DNA of 45,742 nt from RUG11788 sp964578175 (lineage in GTDB: Bacteria > Bacillota_I > Bacilli_A > RF39 > UBA660): NCBI GenBank assembly GCA_964578175.1, contig CAZOBH010000008.1:1-45742 (forward strand). The letters are read 5' to 3'. The notes below the pieces were generated by a model. That model saw only the letters and a program-made list of their open reading frames with translations. It did not search any database and was not told where the DNA came from. Numbering within the stretch: the stretch's first letter is position 1; every line of letters starts with the position of its first letter. Below, piece after piece: positions 33,898 through 40,584 of this stretch. Made by a program: the position numbers and the translations under genes.

Positions 33898-34423
33898 ATC
33901 TACTGAGAGCTGGGTTCCAGTTCAAACAATTTCTAATGGAATGATTGTGTTAGATAATAATCTTAAAGTAACAGGAGTTAAAATAACTCCAAGAAATATC
34001 TTCATTTTAGATGCTGATTCTCAATTAGGAATTATTAATAATCTTAAGAATTTCTATAACCAAATAGATTATGAGTTCTGGTTAGTAGTTGCTGATAGAC
34101 CAGTTGATATATCTGTATATATGTCTCAATTGCAACTTCAATATAACCAAACTCAATCACCAGCAATAAGAAAATTAATAACTGAAGATATTCAAAAAGG
34201 AAATAGCTTTATGAATAATAACGTAGTTGATACTGAATACTATATCTTATTTAAGGATAATGATATGGATAGAATTCAAAAGAGGATAAGACAATTGATT
34301 AATGCTTTATCAGCTTGTGGATTAACTTCTAGTCAAACTACAAATGATGACTTAAGAATAGTTCTTGATAACTTCTTAAATGGAGGTCAAACTACAGAAC
34401 TTGGAACGGTGGTGGCATTATGA
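33860..34423 (+). CDS. TraC-like protein (VirB4 N-domain-related)
   Basis: About 187 residues. The body ESWVPVQTISNGMIVLDNNLKVTGVKI with the following ILDADSQLGIINNLKNFYNQIDYEFWLVV resembles the small TraC-type protein found between PrgI and VirB4 in monoderm and candidate-phyla systems. That protein is related to the N-terminal domain of VirB4. It has no ATPase motifs. The start is uncertain: TTG 33860 (AAAGG 8 nt upstream) or GTG 33866, both inside the PrgI-like gene in another frame. The end overlaps the VirB4 start by 4 nt (ATGA), so translation of PrgI, TraC-like and VirB4 is coupled. Confidence 0.7.
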   Translation: MIVAKNNNKRGIRSTESWVPVQTISNGMIVLDNNLKVTGVKITPRNIFILDADSQLGIINNLKNFYNQIDYEFWLVVADRPVDISVYMSQLQLQYNQTQSPAIRKLITEDIQKGNSFMNNNVVDTEYYILFKDNDMDRIQKRIRQLINALSACGLTSSQTTNDDLRIVLDNFLNGGQTTELGTVVAL

Positions 34424-36213
34424 GTTCAATGAATTTTAAATCACAAATAGCTCCAAAGAGCTTAGATTTCTCTCCTAGTGAATTCTTCATTAGTGATAAA
34501 TATGCTACTATATTAACAGTTATTTCTTATCCTAAATTTATAGCTCCAGGATATTTATCTACACTTACTAATATGTCTGGTATTAAGATTGTTATTAAAC
34601 ATATTCCAGTACCATTCTCAACTATTTCTAGAATGTTAAATAAACAAATTGCTGATTTAAAGAGTAGATATCAAGATGAACATGATCGTACTCGTCAAGA
34701 AAGTATCAGAATGGACTATGAATCATTAGAGTATTTCGTATCTATGTTAGCTGGAAGTCAAGCTAGAATATTTGATTTCCAAATGCATATTATGATTACT
34801 GCTGATACTAAAGAAGAACTAGAACTTAGAAAAGTAAATGTTAAAAACTATCTAGAAGCTATGGAAATGAGAGCAGTTGCTTTAAGATTTGAACAAGAAA
34901 AAGTGCTTAAATCAATGTTACCAATATTCCCAGCACAAGATATTGAAACACGTGTTGGTACTCCAATTCCATCAATTACAATAGCAGCAATGTATCCATT
35001 TATTTTCGATAGTATTAAAGACCCAGGATTATCTGCATTAATTGGTGTAGATTTCTCTGGAGGAGTAATATTATTTAACCAATTCTTATATAAAATTAAG
35101 AAAGAAAATAATAGAAATAATGCTAACTTAATTCTTCTAGGAACTTCTGGATCAGGAAAATCAACAGCAGCTAAACTATTATTACGTAATCATATACGTA
35201 ATGGATGTCAAATTGTTGCAATTGACCCTGAAAACGAATTGGAAGAAATGACTAAAACATTTGGTGGAGATACTATTGACTTAGGTAAAGGTGGAGAATT
35301 CGGTATGATTAATCCACTTCAAATAGTTATTGATGCTGATGAAGATGAAATAAAACAAGGTCTTGGATATACAGTTCTTACAAGAACATTACAATTCTTA
35401 AAAGCATTTATGAAGTATTATGATCCATCTATGGAAGAAGATACTCTAACTGTATTTAGTGAAATTGTTCAAGATACATATCGTCGTTTTGGAATAGATT
35501 TTGATAAAGATTTCTATAATTTTACAGCAAATGACTATCCAACTTTCTCTGATGTTTATGCAACTATTAAAAGTAAAATAATATCAATGCCTGAACATAC
35601 TCATGAAAGAGAAACAATGGAAAAACTAGAATTAAAGATTAGACCATTAACTAATGACTTAAGATATTACTTTGATGGAAAAACTACAATTACACATAAT
35701 AGTGATTTCATTACATTTAATATTAAGGAGTTAATGAATGCTGAACAAAATATTAAAAATGCATTATTCTTTAATATCTTAAAATATGCTTGGGGTCTAT
35801 GTTTAAATAGAGATGTAGACACTGTTATGATGATTGATGAGGCACACGTATTGTTAGGAGATCAAAATACTCTAGGAGCTGATTTCTTAGCTCAAGTACA
35901 AAGACGTGCTCGTAAATATAATACTGGTACTATAATCATTACTCAACAACCAAGTGACTTTGCTGCTCCTAATGTAATTATGCAAGGAAAAGCAATATTC
36001 GATAATGCTTCTTACTATATAATCATGGGACTTAAGAAACAAGCAGCTGAAGATTTAGGTAAATTAGTTGACTTAAATGATAATGAAAAAGAAAGTATCA
36101 AGCATTATAACCAAGGTGAAGCATTGTTTGTATGTGGTAATAGACGTATGAGAATTAACATAGTAGTTACTCCAGAAGAGTTGAGTTCATTTGGTTCTGG
36201 TGGAGGACTATAA
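34420..36213 (+). CDS. VirB4-family type IV secretion ATPase
   Basis: 597 residues. The N-terminal domain (about 1-230: IAPKSLDFSPSEFFISDKYATILTVISYP is the usual VirB4 entry motif) is followed by the ATPase core. Walker A is GTSGSGKSTAAK (G241-S248), then AIDPENELEEM, Walker B MMIDEAHVLLG (about 468-478), a RARKYNTGTIIITQQPSDF segment and an Arg-rich end. VirB4 energises assembly and substrate entry at the inner membrane. It is shorter than many VirB4 (about 800) because the extra N-terminal piece is encoded by the gene before it. The transcript ends in the hairpin at 36226-36257. Confidence 0.93.
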   Translation: MSSMNFKSQIAPKSLDFSPSEFFISDKYATILTVISYPKFIAPGYLSTLTNMSGIKIVIKHIPVPFSTISRMLNKQIADLKSRYQDEHDRTRQESIRMDYESLEYFVSMLAGSQARIFDFQMHIMITADTKEELELRKVNVKNYLEAMEMRAVALRFEQEKVLKSMLPIFPAQDIETRVGTPIPSITIAAMYPFIFDSIKDPGLSALIGVDFSGGVILFNQFLYKIKKENNRNNANLILLGTSGSGKSTAAKLLLRNHIRNGCQIVAIDPENELEEMTKTFGGDTIDLGKGGEFGMINPLQIVIDADEDEIKQGLGYTVLTRTLQFLKAFMKYYDPSMEEDTLTVFSEIVQDTYRRFGIDFDKDFYNFTANDYPTFSDVYATIKSKIISMPEHTHERETMEKLELKIRPLTNDLRYYFDGKTTITHNSDFITFNIKELMNAEQNIKNALFFNILKYAWGLCLNRDVDTVMMIDEAHVLLGDQNTLGADFLAQVQRRARKYNTGTIIITQQPSDFAAPNVIMQGKAIFDNASYYIIMGLKKQAAEDLGKLVDLNDNEKESIKHYNQGEALFVCGNRRMRINIVVTPEELSSFGSGGGL

Positions 36214-36225
36214 AATAAATTTGAT

Positions 36226-36257
36226 AAAAAAGTGGTTTTGTTTAAAAATCACTTTTT
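36226..36257 (+). terminator. Terminator after VirB4, part of the duplicated block
   Basis: AAAAAGTGGTTTT pairs with AAAATCACTTTTT through one G-T pair, followed by T. The same hairpin with a G-C/A-T fit (AGTGATTTT / AAAATCACT) ends the lipoprotein gene at 38484-38506. Confidence 0.8.
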
Positions 36258-37111
36258 TAATGTTATAATTTAAATAGAATAGAGGTGGTAGTGTGGAAGA
36301 TAAAGAACCAAATGTAGAATACGAAGAACAAGAATATGAATTAGAAAGCGCTACTATAGAAAATGAAGAAAATGAAGTTGAAGCAGAAGCATCAATAGAA
36401 GGAAAAATATTATTAGAAAAGACACTAAAAAATAAATGGTTTTATATAATAGGTGCAATGACAATGATATTTATATATGTATTTATAATAAGTTTTTCAT
36501 TTTTAGTAAAAACATCAGATGGAATAAATTATTTAGCAGGAGGAAAGAAGAAAAATAGAAGTTATAGAGAAATATATAAAACAGTAGAGTCAGTACAAAA
36601 AGAAGTATATGAAGAAACATCAGTAAGAGTAAATAAGTATTTGATAATATCAGCGTTAACAATATTTATGAACAATGATTATTATATAGATAAAAGTACA
36701 GGGGCATTTAATTATGTATCGCCAGAAACAAGTGATGGAAGTACAAAGTCAATGACGGTAATAAAAAATTTTGCAACGGTACTAGCAAAATATCAAATAA
36801 TGACGACAGATAGTTGTAGTGCAAGTAGTGAAACATATAGAGAGATAGCGTCAAATGATGATGAAGGATTAGAGACATTTACATTAACGGCAGCAGCGAA
36901 AGAAAAGAACTATAATTGTGGAAGTAAAATACCAAGTGGATCACCATCAACAATACAAGGAAGATTAAATGATAATGAAAGTGGGAGTTTATTTTACTGG
37001 AATATGATAGATGAAAACTTTTTTAATAATTATTATCCAGAATTATTTATGAATTTAAGTAAAAATGGAGATTATAAAGAAGTATATTATCAAGCAGCTG
37101 ATAATGCATTA
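36231..37111 (+). repeat. Direct repeat copy A (881 bp): terminator, promoter, start and N-terminal module
   Basis: Aligned without gaps to 38484-39364 at a constant offset of 2253. I find three differences by eye: 36235 G/A, 36263 T/A and 36301 T/G. The block runs from the terminator hairpin through the promoter and GTG start to about codon 272 of the cell-wall enzyme gene, then identity stops abruptly. Confidence 0.93.
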
Positions 37112-37798
37112 CAATTAATATATTTATATGCAAAAACATTAGAAGAATTAGATGAAACTGATGGTGATTATGGAGATTCAGCAATAGGTACAATATACGC
37201 AGAATGCGCAGGAGTTAAAGTAGCTGGTCAGTCTTCACCAATACCACTTGAGGAATATGTTGCTGGTGTTATGGCTGCTGAATGTACTCCAGGATATGCT
37301 GCTGCACCATTAGGAGGATTAGCAGCAAATCAAGAAGTAATTAAAGAAGCAGAAAAAGCATTTTCAATTGCAATTAGATCTTATACTTTAGCTCAAACTA
37401 ATAATTGTGAAAAAGAAATACTAAACTCATCATATAATCAAAACTATACTCCAAATACTGATCCTTTTATAACAGGTGTTGTAAATGATACTAAAGGTAT
37501 AGTTATTACAAAAGATAATAAAATTGTTTTAGCTATGTATGATTCTTTTATGGGAAAAAATAATTGTGATGGTTCATTTTGTTCATGGGATTATGTAAAG
37601 GTACCATCCGAAGCTAAACATACTGTTAAAGTACCTCAGTCTTGGCATCGATATATTGCTGGTGGTCATGGATATGGAATGAGTCAATGGGGTAATGTTT
37701 ATATGGCATATCAAGAAAAATATAAATATCAACAACTTGTAAAATATTTCTATGCTGATGGTATAGAATTTAAGAGATTATCTAGTACTAATAGTTAA
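36293..37798 (+). CDS. Membrane-anchored cell-wall enzyme with SpoIID-type domain (VirB1/CwlT-like role)
   Basis: 501 residues with GTG start after AGAGGTGG. An acidic cytoplasmic N-terminus (1-49) and one transmembrane helix (about 50-72) precede an exterior stalk domain (about 75-290). The stalk contains REIYKTVESVQKEVYEE and a Cys pair (DSCSAS, YNCGSK). The C-terminal SpoIID/LytB domain (about 305-495) has PIPLEEYVAGVMAAE, AIRSYTLA, GHGYGMSQWG and the final FYADGIEF. SpoIID proteins cut glycan strands as lytic transglycosylases. In type IV secretion of monoderms a wall hydrolase of this sort opens a path for the channel. The first 272 residues equal those at 38546 except for one residue. 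Codon use changes at the boundary. Confidence 0.88.
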   Translation: MEDKEPNVEYEEQEYELESATIENEENEVEAEASIEGKILLEKTLKNKWFYIIGAMTMIFIYVFIISFSFLVKTSDGINYLAGGKKKNRSYREIYKTVESVQKEVYEETSVRVNKYLIISALTIFMNNDYYIDKSTGAFNYVSPETSDGSTKSMTVIKNFATVLAKYQIMTTDSCSASSETYREIASNDDEGLETFTLTAAAKEKNYNCGSKIPSGSPSTIQGRLNDNESGSLFYWNMIDENFFNNYYPELFMNLSKNGDYKEVYYQAADNALQLIYLYAKTLEELDETDGDYGDSAIGTIYAECAGVKVAGQSSPIPLEEYVAGVMAAECTPGYAAAPLGGLAANQEVIKEAEKAFSIAIRSYTLAQTNNCEKEILNSSYNQNYTPNTDPFITGVVNDTKGIVITKDNKIVLAMYDSFMGKNNCDGSFCSWDYVKVPSEAKHTVKVPQSWHRYIAGGHGYGMSQWGNVYMAYQEKYKYQQLVKYFYADGIEFKRLSSTNS

Positions 37799-37808
37799 AG
37801 AGGTTAAT

Positions 37809-38498
37809 ATGAAAAAATATAGAATTGTTTTACTTATAATTTTTACTTTATTTTTAACGGGATGTAATGCAAATTATAATTTAAAAATTGATATAGATGG
37901 TTCTGTAACTGAAGAAGGAACTGCTGAAATCGAAGATAGAGAATATAGTTATAAAGAATTATCAAGTGAGGAAAGAAAAAAATATGCTGAAGCAACTGCT
38001 AATAAAATAGAATGTAAAGATTATAGAATTGAATATAAAGATAAGGCATCAATAATTACTTTAAACAATGAATATAGAGATATATTTGATTATTTAGAGA
38101 ATTCAAATGCTTATAAAATGTTATTTAAAGATATAAAATATTCGATTGATAAAGATTCTATAACAGTTGAGATTATACCTAGTGATTATGATGTTACTGA
38201 ACCTGTTCAAGTAAAAGTTTCTTTACCATTTAAAGTTTTATATAATAATGCAGATGATGTTGATATAGATAATAATATTTATATATGGAATATTGAAGAT
38301 AAAGAAGATACTATTAAAATAACTTATAATAATAGTAAACTTACTCCATATACATATAATATTCTTAAATTATCTAATTATTTTAGTGGTTCTACTATAT
38401 TTTCCATAGTTATATTCTTAGTACTAATAATCTTTATAATATTAGTAATAATATTTGCTATAAAAGTTGTTAGAATATCTAAGAGTGATTTTGTTTAA
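37809..38498 (+). CDS. Lipoprotein with C-terminal membrane helix, copy A (LppM-like)
   Basis: 229 residues. A lipobox (FLTGC, Cys about 19) is followed by an exterior domain beginning NYNLKIDIDGSVTEEGTAEI. Its alternating strands end near residue 185, before one C-terminal transmembrane helix (about 198-221) and a short basic tail. The combination of lipobox, I-D-x-D-G-S motif and C-terminal helix resembles LppM-type proteins, though only weakly. It is paralogous to 39825-40520, and each copy follows a cell-wall enzyme gene by about 10 nt, so the pair is a unit. The stop codon lies in the terminator hairpin at 38484-38506. A structural or chaperone role at the wall channel is inference. Confidence 0.72.
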   Translation: MKKYRIVLLIIFTLFLTGCNANYNLKIDIDGSVTEEGTAEIEDREYSYKELSSEERKKYAEATANKIECKDYRIEYKDKASIITLNNEYRDIFDYLENSNAYKMLFKDIKYSIDKDSITVEIIPSDYDVTEPVQVKVSLPFKVLYNNADDVDIDNNIYIWNIEDKEDTIKITYNNSKLTPYTYNILKLSNYFSGSTIFSIVIFLVLIIFIILVIIFAIKVVRISKSDFV

Positions 38499-38511
38499 AA
38501 ATCACTTTTTT
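38484..38511 (+). terminator. Terminator overlapping a stop codon
   Basis: AGTGATTTT (38484-38492) / AAAATCACT (38498-38506), loop GTTTA, then T. The last codons and the TAA stop (38496-38498) of the lipoprotein lie in the hairpin. Confidence 0.85.
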
Positions 38512-39364
38512 AATGATATAATTTAAATAGAATAGAGGTGGTAGTGTGGAAGAGAAAGAACCAAATGTAGAATACGAAGAACAAGAATATGAATTAGAAA
38601 GCGCTACTATAGAAAATGAAGAAAATGAAGTTGAAGCAGAAGCATCAATAGAAGGAAAAATATTATTAGAAAAGACACTAAAAAATAAATGGTTTTATAT
38701 AATAGGTGCAATGACAATGATATTTATATATGTATTTATAATAAGTTTTTCATTTTTAGTAAAAACATCAGATGGAATAAATTATTTAGCAGGAGGAAAG
38801 AAGAAAAATAGAAGTTATAGAGAAATATATAAAACAGTAGAGTCAGTACAAAAAGAAGTATATGAAGAAACATCAGTAAGAGTAAATAAGTATTTGATAA
38901 TATCAGCGTTAACAATATTTATGAACAATGATTATTATATAGATAAAAGTACAGGGGCATTTAATTATGTATCGCCAGAAACAAGTGATGGAAGTACAAA
39001 GTCAATGACGGTAATAAAAAATTTTGCAACGGTACTAGCAAAATATCAAATAATGACGACAGATAGTTGTAGTGCAAGTAGTGAAACATATAGAGAGATA
39101 GCGTCAAATGATGATGAAGGATTAGAGACATTTACATTAACGGCAGCAGCGAAAGAAAAGAACTATAATTGTGGAAGTAAAATACCAAGTGGATCACCAT
39201 CAACAATACAAGGAAGATTAAATGATAATGAAAGTGGGAGTTTATTTTACTGGAATATGATAGATGAAAACTTTTTTAATAATTATTATCCAGAATTATT
39301 TATGAATTTAAGTAAAAATGGAGATTATAAAGAAGTATATTATCAAGCAGCTGATAATGCATTA
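38484..39364 (+). repeat. Direct repeat copy B (881 bp)
   Basis: Second copy of the block described at 36231-37111, with no gap and three differences seen. It starts within the end of the lipoprotein gene and stops in codon 273 of the second cell-wall enzyme gene. Confidence 0.93.
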
Positions 39365-39817
39365 AAAATGATATATGCATATGCTGAAACTTTAAAAGAA
39401 TATGATGAAAATAATAGTTCAGGTTCATCATCTTCATCATCATCAGGAGAAGGACAAGCTTTACATATGGATGAATGGATAGCTGCTGGTAAACCTGTAC
39501 TTAATAGAACAAATGGAACTGTACAAGGTCCATCTGGAAAAGAGACTTATTATAATATGGCAACTATTCCTCAAATGATTGAATGGACTGCACCAATGTG
39601 TGGACCTAAATATGGATTATCTGCAAGTGATGCTCATATTAGATCAGATGGAGTTTGGATGTTAGGAGATTATGTTATATGTGCTTTACCTTTATCTGGA
39701 GATTATAGTGTATATGAACATAGATGTGAATTATTTGAAACATCTCTTGGTACTTGTATTGCATTAGATAGTGGAGGTATGACAGGTCACTGGTTAGATA
39801 TCGCAGTAAATTGGTAG
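38546..39817 (+). CDS. Membrane-anchored cell-wall enzyme with 3D/double-psi-barrel-like domain
   Basis: 423 residues with GTG start. Residues 1-272 match the 36293 protein apart from Glu3 for Asp3: acidic cytoplasmic end, one membrane helix, stalk with a Cys pair. Then come a Ser-rich linker (SSGSSSSSSSGEG) and an unrelated C-terminal domain (about 310-423). That domain contains ASDAHIRSDGVWMLGDYVICAL, FETSLGTCIALDSGG and the end WLDIAVNW. The closing strands resemble the 3D/double-psi-barrel domains of MltA/YabE-like wall enzymes. Family membership is by eye and moderate; it could be another small hydrolase or a binding domain. The pairing of one anchor with two heads suggests two wall activities for one channel. 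Confidence 0.78.
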   Translation: MEEKEPNVEYEEQEYELESATIENEENEVEAEASIEGKILLEKTLKNKWFYIIGAMTMIFIYVFIISFSFLVKTSDGINYLAGGKKKNRSYREIYKTVESVQKEVYEETSVRVNKYLIISALTIFMNNDYYIDKSTGAFNYVSPETSDGSTKSMTVIKNFATVLAKYQIMTTDSCSASSETYREIASNDDEGLETFTLTAAAKEKNYNCGSKIPSGSPSTIQGRLNDNESGSLFYWNMIDENFFNNYYPELFMNLSKNGDYKEVYYQAADNALKMIYAYAETLKEYDENNSSGSSSSSSSGEGQALHMDEWIAAGKPVLNRTNGTVQGPSGKETYYNMATIPQMIEWTAPMCGPKYGLSASDAHIRSDGVWMLGDYVICALPLSGDYSVYEHRCELFETSLGTCIALDSGGMTGHWLDIAVNW

Positions 39818-39824
39818 GTGTAAT

Positions 39825-40520
39825 ATGAAGATTAAAAAAATACTTTTATTAATAATAATTACTTTTATTCTAACTGGTTGTTCTACGGATTATAATTTAA
39901 AAATAAGTTTAGATGGAGAAGTTAGTGAAAGTATAAAATCAGAAGTGACTAATTCAATATTAGAAGATCAAAGTAAAAGTAAAGATGAAAAAAAGAAATA
40001 TTTAGAGGAACTTATAAAGTTTTTTGATTCTAAACTTGAATACGATGATATTGTAGTTAATGATGATAATGCAATAATAAATATTAGTAAAAATTATATT
40101 GATATATATGATTATTTAGATAATTCTAAGTCTTATAGTTATTTATTTAAAAGTATGGATTATAAATTAGATAAAGATACTGTAACAATAACGACAGAAC
40201 CAACTGATTATGAAACAGAGAATAAAACTGAAATAACAATTTCATTACCGTATAAAGTAATTAGTAATAATGCTAATGAAGTAGATGAAAAAACTAATAC
40301 TTATACATGGATTATTGATGATAAAACAGATACTTTAGAGATTACTTTTAAAACAGGTTTAACTAATTTATATACTTATAATTTGTTAAAATTAGCAAAA
40401 TATGCTAATATATCATCTTGGTTATCTGTATTAGTTTTTATAATTATACTTTTGATAATTATATTTATAATTTATATGATAATTAAACTAACAAAAATGA
40501 CAAAGAATAGTTTTATTTAA
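39825..40520 (+). CDS. Lipoprotein with C-terminal membrane helix, copy B (LppM-like)
   Basis: 231 residues, paralogue of 37809-38498. It has lipobox ILTGC, NYNLKISLDGEVSES at the mature N-terminus and matching blocks IDIYDYLDNSKSYSYLFK and VTITTEPTDYETE. Strands end in NLYTYNLLKLAKY, then a C-terminal membrane helix (about 197-222) and a basic tail. Unlike the preceding enzyme gene, this pair has diverged widely. The near-identity of the enzyme N-termini is therefore recent or kept by gene conversion. It lies 7 nt after the enzyme gene with RBS GGTAGGTG. Function unknown; probably a part of the secretion complex. Confidence 0.72.
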   Translation: MKIKKILLLIIITFILTGCSTDYNLKISLDGEVSESIKSEVTNSILEDQSKSKDEKKKYLEELIKFFDSKLEYDDIVVNDDNAIINISKNYIDIYDYLDNSKSYSYLFKSMDYKLDKDTVTITTEPTDYETENKTEITISLPYKVISNNANEVDEKTNTYTWIIDDKTDTLEITFKTGLTNLYTYNLLKLAKYANISSWLSVLVFIIILLIIIFIIYMIIKLTKMTKNSFI

Positions 40521-40521
40521 A

Positions 40522-40550
40522 TTGTAATATTTACTTTATTTGTTTATAAT
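40522..40550 (+). promoter_or_regulatory. Promoter of virD4
   Basis: -35 TTGTAA (40522-40527), 17-nt spacer, -10 TATAAT (40545-40550). It shows that the reading frame extending upstream to 40540 is not the real start of virD4. Confidence 0.68.
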
Positions 40551-40584
40551 ATTATATGAATATATCTCGAAAGAAGGGGTCTAT

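Noticed and set aside
33815..34423. TraC-like and VirB4 genes as one VirB4 gene broken by a frameshift
   Set aside because: The second gene has its own ATG in an ATGA overlap and begins with a complete VirB4 entry motif. The TraC-like piece matches a separate protein type known between PrgI and VirB4.
40540..40584. Upstream TTG start of virD4 at 40540
   Set aside because: It lies within the promoter (-10 at 40545-40550) and has no ribosome site. GTG 40585 has GAAGGGG upstream.
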